Shown: positions 45,181 to 53,454, counted from the first letter of the stretch. The stretch is 60,423 nucleotides of DNA from Blastococcus sp. (GCA_025965715.1 JAOPWJ010000172.1:1-60423); one strand, 5' to 3'. Numbers and translations: made by a program. Notes: generated by a model not told the origin, from the letters alone.

Positions 45181-46410
45181 GTGGCCAACCCCTACGTGCA
45201 GGTGCTGCGGACCCCGCACGCCTGGCCGATGGTCCTGGCGGCCTTCATCGGCCGGCTCCCGCTGTCCATGGTGGGCCTGGGCTGCGTGCTCCTGGTGGCC
45301 TCGGAAACCGGTTCCTACGGCCTCGGCGGTGCGGTCGCCGCTGCGGGTGCGGTCACCACCGCCCTCGCCGGGCCCGTTCTCGGGCGCTGGGCCGACAGTC
45401 ACGGGCAGCGGCGGGTGCTGCTCCCCGTCCTCGCCGTCTTCGTGGTCTCGGGTGTCACGTTCCTGTTCGCCGTGAAGGACGACTGGCCGCTGGTGGTCGT
45501 CTTCGCCTCCGCCGGGCTGGCCGGCGCGTGCATCCCGCCCGTGTCGTCGATGATCCGTGTCCGCTGGACGCACCTCCTGCGTGGCAGTTCCCGGCTGCCC
45601 ACGGCCCTGGCCATGGAGTCGGTGGTCGACGAGTTCGTCTTCATCGTCGGCCCGGTCCTGGTGACCTTCCTGTCCACGACCGGCCATGCCACCTCCGGGG
45701 TGGTCACCGCCTTCACCCTCGCCGCCGTCGGCAGCCTGCTGTTCGCCGCGCAGCGCCGTACCGAGCCGCCTCCCGCGCCCCATGGTCACCGCAACGGCCC
45801 CTCCGCCATGCGCACCGCCGGTCTGCGCGTGCTCTTCGTGGTGGGCGCCGCCGTGGGTGCGATCCTGGGCGCCCTGGAGATCGCGCTGGTCGCCTTCGCC
45901 GACGCGCAGCACGCCAAGTCCCTGTCGGGCGTGCTCATCGCCGGGCTGGCCGTGGGCTCGATGGTCAGCGGCATCGGCTGGGGAACGGTCCACTGGCGGC
46001 TGCCGCTGCGGCGCCGGCTGGCCGGCGCCCTCGTGCTGCTGACCCTGCTCAGCGTGCCCTTGGCGCTCGTGCGGGACGTCTGGCTGATGCTGCCGTTCGT
46101 CGTCCTCGCCGGGATCTCGCTGTCGCCGTCGCTGATCAGCTCCTTCACGCTCGCCGAACTGCTCGTGCCACGCGCGGCCGTGACCGAGGCATTCACCTGG
46201 ATCGGCACGGCCCTCGGCCTGGGGGTGGCCGTCGGCGCCTCGGTCGCGGGCAAGATCGTCGACGTCTGGGGGGCGAACGCGTCCTTCCTGGTCGCCACCA
46301 TCGCGGCGGGCGTCGGGGCTGTCGTCGTGGTGCTGTGCCAGCGGCTGCTGATCGTGCCCGCGGAGCATGTCGGCGCCACGGTGCTGGCCGGTCAGCGAAA
46401 GACCTACTAA
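45181..46410 (+). CDS. MFS transporter
   Basis: This 409-residue membrane protein has twelve hydrophobic segments and the motif-A loop GRWADSHGQRRVL between TM2 and TM3. It has ALAMESVVDEFVFIVGPVLVTFL in the TM5 region, typical of a large actinobacterial group of uncharacterised MFS proteins. Substrate unknown. GTG 45181 follows CGGAGG, about 10 bases upstream. It follows two terminators, so it has its own promoter, not clearly seen. Confidence 0.85.
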   Translation: MANPYVQVLRTPHAWPMVLAAFIGRLPLSMVGLGCVLLVASETGSYGLGGAVAAAGAVTTALAGPVLGRWADSHGQRRVLLPVLAVFVVSGVTFLFAVKDDWPLVVVFASAGLAGACIPPVSSMIRVRWTHLLRGSSRLPTALAMESVVDEFVFIVGPVLVTFLSTTGHATSGVVTAFTLAAVGSLLFAAQRRTEPPPAPHGHRNGPSAMRTAGLRVLFVVGAAVGAILGALEIALVAFADAQHAKSLSGVLIAGLAVGSMVSGIGWGTVHWRLPLRRRLAGALVLLTLLSVPLALVRDVWLMLPFVVLAGISLSPSLISSFTLAELLVPRAAVTEAFTWIGTALGLGVAVGASVAGKIVDVWGANASFLVATIAAGVGAVVVVLCQRLLIVPAEHVGATVLAGQRKTY

Positions 46411-46457
46411 GCCGATCGGGTTTGACGGGATTGCCGTTCCGATGATTGAGTGACGGC

Positions 46458-46538
46458 ATGTCCTTCGCCGTCCCGCTGCATCGCCGGTCCGCGGTGGACC
46501 TGCTGCGCGTGGCCAGCGCGCTGTGTCCGGGTCGCTGA
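46458..46538 (+). CDS. leader peptide for cysteine-responsive control of the cysteine dioxygenase operon
   Basis: ATG 46458 to TGA 46538 encodes 26 residues: MSFAVPLHRRSAVDL, then LLRVASALCPGR. The pattern R-(x)-(H/A)VDL-xRV-(A/C)S-A-x-C close to the end is that of short cysteine-type leader peptides found upstream of sulfur genes in Actinobacteria. The cysteine codon is TGT, and the stop is 60 bases before the cysteine dioxygenase. Ribosome stalling at the Cys codon at low cysteine would change the downstream structure; the mechanism is inferred. Confidence 0.7.
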   Translation: MSFAVPLHRRSAVDLLRVASALCPGR

Positions 46539-46561
46539 CGTCCCCCAGCCCCTGACATTCC

Positions 46562-46578
46562 CGGCCGCCCCGCGGCCG
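46562..46578 (+). promoter_or_regulatory. hairpin between leader peptide and cysteine dioxygenase
   Basis: CGGCCGC (46562-46568) pairs with GCGGCCG (46572-46578) over a CCC loop, between the leader stop and the GAAGGA ribosome site. It may act in attenuation; there is no T-run, so translational rather than transcriptional control is likely. Confidence 0.45.
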
Positions 46579-46597
46579 AAGCCCCGAAGGACGCACG

Positions 46598-47167
46598 ATG
46601 ACCGCGACGCTCCGACCCGCCACCCTGTCTTCACACCCGCCGACCCCGACCGCACCGAGCCGTCCCTCGACCGGGAACGCCGCGGTCGCGATCACGCTCG
46701 CCCTGCGTCCCGACTTCTGGCGGCCCCTCGTCCGCTATCAGGAGGAGACGCGATGGACCCGGCTCCTCGAGGACCGCCTTCTCGAGGACGTGCTGGACCC
46801 CTCGCTGCACGAGGACCTGGCCGGCGCGCAGGTGTGGCTGCTCTCCTGGCTCCCCGGCCAGGGCACCGCCCTGCACGACCACGGCCGCTCCGCCGGCGCA
46901 CTCGCCGTCGCCCATGGAGTGCTGAACGAGCGCGTGGTCGGGGCGGGCAGGGGCGGACGCCGTCCGCGGGAGGCCGCCGGCGACCTGGGCGTCGGGCGGG
47001 TCCGGTACTTCGGGCCCCGCTACGTCCACCAGGTGCGCAACGCCGGCGCCGAACCAGCTGTCAGCGTGCACGTGTACGCCCCGCGCCTGACGGTCATGAA
47101 CACGTACCGGGTCGAGAACCAGCGGCTCGAGCACATCGGTACGGAGCAGGCAGGGGTGGACTGGTGA
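46598..47167 (+). CDS. cysteine dioxygenase family protein
   Basis: This 189-residue cupin has iron ligands H93, H95 and H144 (ALHDHGRSAG and YVHQVRN). It has the downstream HVYAPRLTVMNTY strand of the bacterial cysteine dioxygenase family. It oxidises cysteine to cysteine sulfinate with O2 in the cytosol. ATG 46598 is preceded by GAAGGA. The gene sits behind a cysteine-type leader peptide and is overlapped by the rhodanese gene, so the set disposes of excess cysteine and its sulfur. Confidence 0.9.
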   Translation: MTATLRPATLSSHPPTPTAPSRPSTGNAAVAITLALRPDFWRPLVRYQEETRWTRLLEDRLLEDVLDPSLHEDLAGAQVWLLSWLPGQGTALHDHGRSAGALAVAHGVLNERVVGAGRGGRRPREAAGDLGVGRVRYFGPRYVHQVRNAGAEPAVSVHVYAPRLTVMNTYRVENQRLEHIGTEQAGVDW

Positions 47168-47583
47168 GGGCACCGACGCGGCCGGCGGGGGCCAGGACGA
47201 TCGAGGAGCTGCTCGGCGACGCGCGCAGCCGCATCGGCCGGCTGACCCCCGACGAGGCGGCTGCCCGGGTCGCTGCCGGCGCCCTGCTCGTCGACACCCG
47301 ACCTGCGACCCAACGGGCCAGGGATGGCTCGGTACCGGGCGCGCTGGTCGTCGAGCGCAACGTGCTGGAGTGGCGGTTCGATCCGTGCAGCCACGCCCGG
47401 TTGCCCCAGGCGACCGGCTATGACGTCGAGATCATCATCCTCTGCTCGGAGGGTTACAGCTCGAGCCTGGCGGCGGACAGCCTGCGGGCGCTCGGGCTGG
47501 CCCGGACCACCGACGTCATCGGCGGCTTCGACGCCTGGGCGGCGGCCGGGCTCCCGGTCGTCCGCGGCACCGGCAACCCCTGA
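47164..47583 (+). CDS. rhodanese-like domain protein
   Basis: This single rhodanese domain of 139 residues has LVDTRPATQRARDGSVPGALVVERNVLEWRF, a catalytic C94 in IILCSEGYSSSLAA (the usual CxxGxxS loop), and a closing DVIGGFDAWAAAGLPV. It transfers sulfane sulfur to thiols or cyanide. GTG 47164 overlaps the cysteine dioxygenase stop (GTGA), so it is coupled; the pair is common and suggests handling of persulfide made from cysteine. Confidence 0.92.
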   Translation: MRAPTRPAGARTIEELLGDARSRIGRLTPDEAAARVAAGALLVDTRPATQRARDGSVPGALVVERNVLEWRFDPCSHARLPQATGYDVEIIILCSEGYSSSLAADSLRALGLARTTDVIGGFDAWAAAGLPVVRGTGNP

Positions 47584-47586
47584 CCC

Positions 47587-47633
47587 GCACCCGGCCCGCG
47601 CCGTCCGACGGAGGGACGGCGCGGGTCGGGTGC
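47587..47633 (+). terminator. hairpin terminator after the cysteine dioxygenase-rhodanese operon
   Basis: GCACCCGGCCCGCGCCGTCC at 47587-47606 pairs with GGACGGCGCGGGTCGGGTGC at 47614-47633, with one G-T exception and a 7-base loop. It starts 4 bases past the rhodanese stop codon. A very stable structure. Confidence 0.85.
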
Positions 47634-47657
47634 GCTTCCGGATGGAATGCTCCGGCG

Positions 47658-48323
47658 GTGACCCGTCCCCGCCCCGCCGCCGGTGGAGGGCGGCGGCTCG
47701 GCGTCGCCCCAGCGAGGCTCGGCCGGTGGCTGGACGGTGTCGCCGACCGGCACGGTCCCTTCACCGAGGTGGCGGCGACCGACGGCGACGTGGCGATCAC
47801 CTGCGCGGACACCACGCGGCTGGTCCTCCGGGCCCCGTTCGGGTGGGAGCCGGGGCCGGTCCTGCTGAGGAGTTTCCTCCTCTCCGCCCAGCAGCCGCGC
47901 CGCGCCGCCGTGCTGCTCGTCCGCCGCGGCCGCTGGGCTGTGGGGGTGTTCGACGGGGACCGATTGGTGGTCTCGAAGGTGGACGCCCGGCAGGTCCAGG
48001 GGCGGACGGCGGCCGGCGGCTGGTCGCAGCAGCGGTTCGCCCGGCGCCGGGGCCACCAGACCGACGCCGTCGTGGACCATGCCGTCGAGACCGCCGTCCG
48101 GGTGCTCCTGCCGCACGCGGGCTCGGTGGACGGCCTGTTCACCGGCGGTGACCGGGGGCTGGTGGACACCGTCCTGACCGATCCCCGGCTCCGCTCGCTG
48201 GCCGCGCTGCGCCGCGAGCCGGCCCTCGACGTCGGGGAGCCGACCAAGGCGGTGCTGCTGGAGACGCCGCGGCTCTTCCGAGCGGTCGACGTGCACATCG
48301 TCGAGCCGGGGGAGAGGGCGTAA
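47658..48323 (+). CDS. acVLRF1-type peptidyl-tRNA hydrolase (Vms1-like release factor)
   Basis: This 221-residue protein has the VLRF1 core: RRGRWAVGVFDGDRLVVSKVDAR, then GRTAAGGWSQQRFARRRGHQT. The GGWSQQR loop (residues 120-126) corresponds to the GSxxQR-type active loop, with glutamine Q125. Actinobacterial acVLRF1 proteins are homologues of eukaryotic Vms1/ANKZF1 and hydrolyse peptidyl-tRNA on stalled large ribosomal subunits. The start is GTG 47658. It is 12 bases upstream of helR, so ribosome rescue and RNA polymerase rescue genes are together. Confidence 0.88.
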   Translation: MTRPRPAAGGGRRLGVAPARLGRWLDGVADRHGPFTEVAATDGDVAITCADTTRLVLRAPFGWEPGPVLLRSFLLSAQQPRRAAVLLVRRGRWAVGVFDGDRLVVSKVDARQVQGRTAAGGWSQQRFARRRGHQTDAVVDHAVETAVRVLLPHAGSVDGLFTGGDRGLVDTVLTDPRLRSLAALRREPALDVGEPTKAVLLETPRLFRAVDVHIVEPGERA

Positions 48324-48335
48324 CGTCCTTCGACC

Positions 48336-50438
48336 GTGTCTCACTCCACCGTTCCCGAGACCCGATCCGCCGTCCCCCCGATCCCCGATCCCGTGCTCAC
48401 CGCCGAGCGCGCCCATCTGGTTCGGGCGGCCGACTGCCTGACCGAGATGCGCACCGCCGCGTCCGCCGCCACCGACGCCGGCGTCGATGCCTGGGCCTCC
48501 GAGCGGCTCGGCGCCGCCCGCGCCGCACGACTGCTCGCCCTGGCCGCCGACCCCCACGTGCCCGCCTTCTTCGGACGGACCGACAGCCGGCTCGTCGACG
48601 GTGCGGGGGAGACGTTCCACATCGGTCGGCGGCACGTCCGCGACGCCGCGGGCGATCCCGTCGTCATCGACTGGCGGGCGCCCATGAGCCGGGCGTTCTA
48701 CCAGGCCACCGCCGCCGCTCCGCAGAGCTTGGTGCGCCGCCGGCGCTTCGGCTTCTCGGGCGGCGAGCTCACCAGCTACGAGGACGAGCCGCTCGACGGC
48801 CGGGGCGTCTCCGACGACGACGGCCCGAGCGCTCTCCTGCGGGCCGAGATCGAGCGTCCCCGAAGCGGGCCGATGCGCGACATCGTCGCCACCATCCAGC
48901 CCGACCAGGACGACATCGTCCGCGCCCCGTTGAGGGAGTCGATCTGCGTCCAGGGAGCGCCGGGCACGGGCAAGACCGCCGTCGGGCTGCACCGGGCCGC
49001 CTACCTGCTCTACACGTACGCGGGCCAGCTCGCACGGTCCGGCGTCCTCGTCGTAGGTCCCAATCGGACCTTCCTGCGCTACATCGAGCAGGTGCTGCCG
49101 ACCCTCGGTGAGGTCGACATCGTCCAGACCACGGTCGCCGACCTGACCGGACGGGTGACGGTGCGGGCGGTGGAACCGCCGGAGGTGGCCGTCCTCAAGG
49201 GCGACGCCCGCATGGCGGAGGTGCTGCGCCGGGCCGTGTGGGGCGGGATCACCAAGCCCTCCGACTCGTTGCAGGTGCCGTTGGCCGGGCGGCGTTACCG
49301 GGTGCCGGTCGAGCGGCTCAAGCGCTACGTCGACGACCTGCGCCGCCGCGCCCGCGCCGCGGACGACCAGCAGGTGCTGCACTACGCCGCCGGCCGGGAG
49401 CGGCTGGCCCTGCTCGTGGCGGAGGACGCGCGCCGGCAGAAGGAGGAGGCCGGGGGCAGCCCCACGGACGCCGAGACCCGCCGGACCGCGCGCAGCGCGG
49501 AGGTCCGGGGCTTCTGCGACGCGGTCTGGCCGGCCGTCGACGCCCCGGCCCTGGTCTGTGCGCTCCTCACCGATGCCGCCCTCCTGGCCCGGGCGGCCGC
49601 CGGGATCCTGGACGACGGCCAGCAGGCGCTGGTGCGCTGGCCGCAGGCGCCCCGGTCGGTCCGGACTGCACCCTGGACCGACGCCGACGCGGTGCTCGTC
49701 GACGAGGTGGCCGGGCTGCTGGAGCGGACCGCCGGCTACGGGCACGTGGTGGTCGACGAGGCGCAGGACCTCTCGCCGATGGAGTGCCGCGCCGTGGCCC
49801 GGCGGCTGGCGGCCGGTTCGCTCACCGTCCTCGGCGACCTCGCGCAGGCGACGAGCCCGTGGGCGACCGCGGACTGGGCCGAGACCCTGGCCGGCCTGGG
49901 GCGCCCGGGCACCGTCGTCCGGCCGCTGACCCGTGGCTACCGGGTGCCGGGTGAGGTGCTCGACTTCGCCAACCGACTGCTGCCGCTCATCGCCCCTGGC
50001 CTGCCGGCGGCGACCGCCGTGCGTTCCGAGCCCGGGTCGCTCAGCGTGCGACCGGTCTGCTCGCTCGGCGGCCCGCTGGTCGAGGTCCTCACCGAGCTCG
50101 CCGCGTCGCCCGGTTCGATCGGCGTGGTCTGTGCCGATGCCGCGGTCGACGACCTCGTCGCCCTGCTCACTCGCGCGGGTATCGCGACGGCGGCGCTGAC
50201 GGAGGACGGCGAGCAGGCGGCTGCGGTGGCCGTGGTTCCGGCGGCCCTGGCCAAGGGTCTCGAGTTCGACGCCGTGGTCGTGGTCGACCCGGCGGCGATC
50301 GTGGCCGCCGAACCGCGCGGGCTGAACCGGCTCTACGTCGTCCTCACCCGGGCGGTGAGCACTCTGGTGGTCCTGCACCGGGGCGATCTGCCGGAGCCGC
50401 TGTCCGGCGGGCCAGCAGCTCGTCCAGCGACTGGGTGA
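48336..50438 (+). CDS. helR: HelD/HelR-type RNA polymerase recycling ATPase
   Basis: This 700-residue UvrD-like superfamily 1 protein has an N-terminal coiled-coil region (residues 20-70), then VIDWRAPMSRAFYQAT, Walker A GAPGTGKT (residues 207-214), and Walker B VVVDEAQDLSPMECRA (D474, E475). A C-terminal LAKGLEFDAVVVVD helicase motif and LYVVLTRAVSTL complete the set. HelD-type proteins push into the main channel of RNA polymerase and free it from DNA. The HelR class also removes rifamycin-bound polymerase and gives rifampicin tolerance. The 3' end overlaps the opposite YihY gene by 95 bases. Confidence 0.9.
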   Translation: MSHSTVPETRSAVPPIPDPVLTAERAHLVRAADCLTEMRTAASAATDAGVDAWASERLGAARAARLLALAADPHVPAFFGRTDSRLVDGAGETFHIGRRHVRDAAGDPVVIDWRAPMSRAFYQATAAAPQSLVRRRRFGFSGGELTSYEDEPLDGRGVSDDDGPSALLRAEIERPRSGPMRDIVATIQPDQDDIVRAPLRESICVQGAPGTGKTAVGLHRAAYLLYTYAGQLARSGVLVVGPNRTFLRYIEQVLPTLGEVDIVQTTVADLTGRVTVRAVEPPEVAVLKGDARMAEVLRRAVWGGITKPSDSLQVPLAGRRYRVPVERLKRYVDDLRRRARAADDQQVLHYAAGRERLALLVAEDARRQKEEAGGSPTDAETRRTARSAEVRGFCDAVWPAVDAPALVCALLTDAALLARAAAGILDDGQQALVRWPQAPRSVRTAPWTDADAVLVDEVAGLLERTAGYGHVVVDEAQDLSPMECRAVARRLAAGSLTVLGDLAQATSPWATADWAETLAGLGRPGTVVRPLTRGYRVPGEVLDFANRLLPLIAPGLPAATAVRSEPGSLSVRPVCSLGGPLVEVLTELAASPGSIGVVCADAAVDDLVALLTRAGIATAALTEDGEQAAAVAVVPAALAKGLEFDAVVVVDPAAIVAAEPRGLNRLYVVLTRAVSTLVVLHRGDLPEPLSGGPAARPATG

Positions 50439-51213
50439 GCAACCAGCCGACGAGCACGACCAGGTGGAGCAGGAACAGCCAGAACCCGACCGCCGCGACC
50501 CCGCCGACCACGGTGAGGCCCCCGAAAGGGGCGCCGAGGTCCAGCGGCAGGGAGAGGAAGAAGACGAAGCCCTGCAGGAAACCGGACACGCAGGCGGCGG
50601 TGAACGCGGCGCCCGCGATGAGCGCCGGCCAGCGCACCTGCCCGCCGCCGACCACCCGGAAGCCCCAGGCGAGTGGCACGGTCAGGGCCGCCAGCACCGA
50701 GTAGAACCCGAGGGCCACCCGACCGACGGCGGCTCCGGCGCCTCCCGTGGCGGCCAGGTCCGCCATCTCCCGCGCGGCCAGCAGCAGCGGGTAGAGGAGC
50801 ACCGGGGTCGCCAGCAGCAGGGGCAGCACGGCCAGCCGCCCCCGCCAGGCGGTCGCGCCCTCGGGTCGGCCGCCGAACCGCAGCAGCGCCCGGCGCAGCC
50901 CCTCGCCGTACAGCGACATCGGCACCAGGGCCAGCACGCCACCCCACAGCGAGAGCGCCACCCCGGCGTCGACCAGGCGGGCGAGCGCGTCGGGTGCCCC
51001 CAGGTCGGAGGGCAGCAGGCCGGCCAGCTGGATGCCCAGCGTGCGGACCCCCTCCGGGGAGGTGAGCCGGGCGGTCAGGGAGAAGGCGAGCACGAGGAGC
51101 GGCACCACCGCGATGCCGGCGTAGAAGGTCAGCCCGGCGGCGATCAGCGCGAGGTCGCGGCCGACGAGGCGCCGTCGCACGCCGGCGAGCAGCTCCCCGG
51201 CGGCGCCGCGCAC
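50344..51213 (-). CDS. YihY/BrkB-family membrane protein
   Basis: This 289-residue protein has the YihY pattern: VGRDLALIAAGLTFYAGIAVVPLLVLAFSL, then LSLWGGVLALVPMSLYGEGLRRAL, and six membrane helices. The close reads FWLFLLHLVVLVGWLLTQSLDELLARR. Its role is uncertain; older names as ribonuclease BN are wrong. GTG 51213 lies 15 bases past the stop of the oxidoreductase gene. Its last 95 bases overlap the helR end in opposite sense, so the C-terminal 30 residues are Pro/Arg-rich and unlikely to be conserved. Confidence 0.87.
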   Translation of the reverse strand: MRGAAGELLAGVRRRLVGRDLALIAAGLTFYAGIAVVPLLVLAFSLTARLTSPEGVRTLGIQLAGLLPSDLGAPDALARLVDAGVALSLWGGVLALVPMSLYGEGLRRALLRFGGRPEGATAWRGRLAVLPLLLATPVLLYPLLLAAREMADLAATGGAGAAVGRVALGFYSVLAALTVPLAWGFRVVGGGQVRWPALIAGAAFTAACVSGFLQGFVFFLSLPLDLGAPFGGLTVVGGVAAVGFWLFLLHLVVLVGWLLTQSLDELLARRTAAPADRPGAGPPECSPPG

Positions 51214-51227
51214 CCGTTCCGCCGAAC

Positions 51228-52805
51228 TCAGACCGCGTCGAGCAGGTGGCGGGCGGCCGCGAACCCGCCCAGGCCGCTGACCGCGCCACCCCGGACGGTT
51301 CCGCCGGAGGATGCCGAGACGATCCGCGGATGGTCGGTGGTCACGCCCCAGGTGCCCACCTGGTCCGCGCTCCCCGCGACCGGCCACGACAGATCGCCGT
51401 GGAAGATGTGGCCGCCGGGCATGGCGAGCGACGCCTCGATGTCCAGCGGGGAGGCGGCCTGCAGGCACGGTCGGCCGGAGGCGTCGCGGGCCAGGCAGTC
51501 CAGGAGCGGTTCCTCCAGGTGCGCGTCGAGCTGCGCGACGACCCGCCGGACCGCTTCGGTCCGCATGCCCTCGGGGTCGCGGCGGAACAGTTCGGCCGGC
51601 GTGTGCAGGCCGAACAGGGTGAGCGTGTGCCGGCCGGTCGCGCGCTCGACGGGCCCGAGGATCGACGGGTCGGACAGGGAGTGGCAGTAGGCCTCGAACG
51701 GGATGACGTCGGGCAGCCGCCCGGCGGAGGCCTGCGCGTAGGCGGTGTCCAGCCGGTCCGCGTCCTCGTCGACGTGGAACGTGCCGGCGAACGCGGCCGC
51801 CGGGTCGGCGCCCGACCTCAGCCGTGGCAGCCGTTCCAGGACCATGTTGACCTTCAGCTGGGAGCCCGACGGCGAGGGCCCGGGATCGGCGCCGGTCAGC
51901 TGCGCCAGCACGCGCGGCGCGGCACCGACCACCACGTGCGCGGCATCGGCGGCCGCGGCGACGCCGTCCTCGTCCGTCCAGTGCACGGTGACACCGTCGG
52001 CGCGGGCATCCACCGCGGTCACGGTCGCCCGGGCGACCAGTTCAGCTCCGCCGCGGCGGGCGGCCGCCGCCATGGCTCCGCTCACGGCGCCCATGCCCCC
52101 GACCGGCACCCGCCAGCGACCCGTTCCGTTGCCGATCAGGTGGTAGAGGAAGCACCGTCCGGCCAGGCCGTCGTCCGCGTGCACGTCGGCGAACGTACCG
52201 ATCAGGCCGTCGGTGAGGGCGATGCCGCGGACGACGTCGTCGGAGAGGTAGTCGGCGACGACGTCGGCCAGGGGGCGCTCCCGCAGGTCCCGCCAGACCC
52301 CGGGGTCCCGGAGGCGGCCGCTCAGCTCGGCGGGGGAGAGCAGTGGCTCGGTGAGCGTGGGGGCGAGGTCCTCGGCGAGCGTCGCCAGGCGGCCGTAGAA
52401 GCGCTGCCAGCCGGCGAACTCGGCTTCGGAGCCGGTGAACTGGCGGAACGAGGTGGCGGTCGCCGGCCCCTCGTCCCGCTCCACGAGCAGACCGGTGGAC
52501 CGGCCGTTCCGCACGGCGGCGGTGTAGGAGGCGACGCAGCGATCGGCCAGCCGCAGCTCCAGGCCGAGGTCCGCGGCGATGCGGTCGGGCAGGAGGCTGA
52601 CCAAGTAGGAGTAGGCCGAGAGCCGGACGTCCACGCCGTCGAAGATCTGGCGGCTGACGGCAGCGCCGCCCATCTGGGCCAGGCGCTCGAGCACGAGGAC
52701 CGACTGCCCGGCCCGGGCGAGGTAGGCCGCCGCCACCAGCCCGTTGTGGCCACCGCCGACCACCACGGCGTCGTACCTGCTCTGCATCACGGGGGTCCGG
52801 CTCAC
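51228..52805 (-). CDS. FAD-dependent oxidoreductase, PYROXD2 / phytoene desaturase-like
   Basis: This 525-residue flavoprotein has an N-terminal dinucleotide fold AVVVGGGHNGLVAAAYLARAG (GxGxxG) and VLERLAQMGGAAVS. The C-terminal FAD region GGHIFHGDLSWPV and GGTVRGGAVSGLGGFAAARHLL matches the phytoene desaturase/PYROXD2 family. No crt genes are near, so a carotenoid role is not supported. GTG 52805 or ATG 52787 could be the start. It probably heads a two-gene reverse unit with the yihY gene. Confidence 0.87.
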   Translation of the reverse strand: MSRTPVMQSRYDAVVVGGGHNGLVAAAYLARAGQSVLVLERLAQMGGAAVSRQIFDGVDVRLSAYSYLVSLLPDRIAADLGLELRLADRCVASYTAAVRNGRSTGLLVERDEGPATATSFRQFTGSEAEFAGWQRFYGRLATLAEDLAPTLTEPLLSPAELSGRLRDPGVWRDLRERPLADVVADYLSDDVVRGIALTDGLIGTFADVHADDGLAGRCFLYHLIGNGTGRWRVPVGGMGAVSGAMAAAARRGGAELVARATVTAVDARADGVTVHWTDEDGVAAAADAAHVVVGAAPRVLAQLTGADPGPSPSGSQLKVNMVLERLPRLRSGADPAAAFAGTFHVDEDADRLDTAYAQASAGRLPDVIPFEAYCHSLSDPSILGPVERATGRHTLTLFGLHTPAELFRRDPEGMRTEAVRRVVAQLDAHLEEPLLDCLARDASGRPCLQAASPLDIEASLAMPGGHIFHGDLSWPVAGSADQVGTWGVTTDHPRIVSASSGGTVRGGAVSGLGGFAAARHLLDAV

Positions 52806-52853
52806 CGGCGGACGGTATCGGCCACGGCCTCTGCCTGCAGCGGGGGTCGTGCG

Positions 52854-53027
52854 TCAGCCCACGCCGTCGTTCGTCCCGGTCTCCTGGCAGCTCGCGTCGT
52901 GCGGATTGCTGGCGTCCGTGGAACTGGAGTCGCAGTTGGTCTCGCCCCGCTGCAGGTCGGTGTTGTCCCCGCAGGCGACCAGCGAGCCCAGGACGGCCAG
53001 GAGGATGAGCGGCTTCTTGAGGTCCAT
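52854..53027 (-). CDS. small secreted lipoprotein
   Basis: This 57-residue peptide starts MDLKKPLILLAVLGSLVACGD: a basic start, a hydrophobic core and a lipobox ending in LVAC (Cys about residue 19). It is followed by a hydrophilic Asp/Ser/Thr-rich tail with two further cysteines (NC and SC) that may form a disulfide. It would be lipidated at the cysteine and anchored to the outer face of the membrane. No family is recognised. Reverse strand, 48 bases before the oxidoreductase gene. Confidence 0.65.
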   Translation of the reverse strand: MDLKKPLILLAVLGSLVACGDNTDLQRGETNCDSSSTDASNPHDASCQETGTNDGVG

Positions 53028-53264
53028 GTACCTGTACTGAACGGGAAACCGCCGGCTGAAACGACGTCGTGCCGCAGCGGCGGCGAGGACAGCTGCGATC
53101 GGGGCGGTACTGCGCAGAGTCACGACTTCGTAACAGGCCCGCTACCACCCGTTCCGCGCAAGGGCGCTGGGGCGGTTGGGGCAAAGACCACAAATTACAT
53201 CTTTGTCATTGTCATGAGGGCGTCGCGGCCCTTACGGTCGGTGTGTTCGTCGGGGCTTTCAGTC

Positions 53265-53430
53265 ACTGCTCGAGTGGCCCCCGCCGGACGCCGTCGAGCC
53301 GGGCGTCCCGCACCGCGGGCGCCGGGCCGGGGACCCACCGCAGCATGGGGTGTAGCGCGGACGGATCGTTCCGTCCCGCCGGGCGAACTCCCGCCCGAAC
53401 CCGTCAGCTAACCCGGTAGGCGGCTCGTGG
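53265..53430 (+). ncRNA. ydaO-yuaA (cyclic di-AMP) riboswitch
   Basis: Conserved blocks of the ydaO aptamer are visible. A GGACGCC/GGCGTCC hairpin lies around 53285-53309, GCCGGGGACCCA at about 53325-53336, TGGGGTG at 53346-53352, and then CCCGAACCCGTCAGCTAAC and CCGGTAGGCGGC near 53394-53423. The last two are diagnostic. It lies ahead of an NlpC/P60 gene, the usual actinobacterial target. The 5' part of the 427-base gap (53028-53264) contains the lipoprotein promoter region and no gene. Confidence 0.88.
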
Positions 53431-53450
53431 AAGAGAAACGGAGAGCCGCC
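53419..53450 (+). promoter_or_regulatory. candidate switching hairpin between the c-di-AMP aptamer and the NlpC/P60 start
   Basis: GGCGGCTC (53419-53426) can pair perfectly with GAGCCGCC (53443-53450). The 5' arm is also the 3' strand of aptamer P1 (complement to CCGCC at about 53280-53284), so the two helices compete. The 3' arm begins at the end of the likely GGAG ribosome site, 4 bases before the ATG. The direction of switching cannot be decided by eye. Confidence 0.5.
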
Positions 53451-53454
53451 GCTC

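Noticed and set aside
51228-52805. Carotenoid biosynthesis cluster
   Set aside because: The oxidoreductase resembles phytoene desaturase, but no phytoene synthase, cyclase or GGPP synthase is nearby; PYROXD2-like is the safer name.
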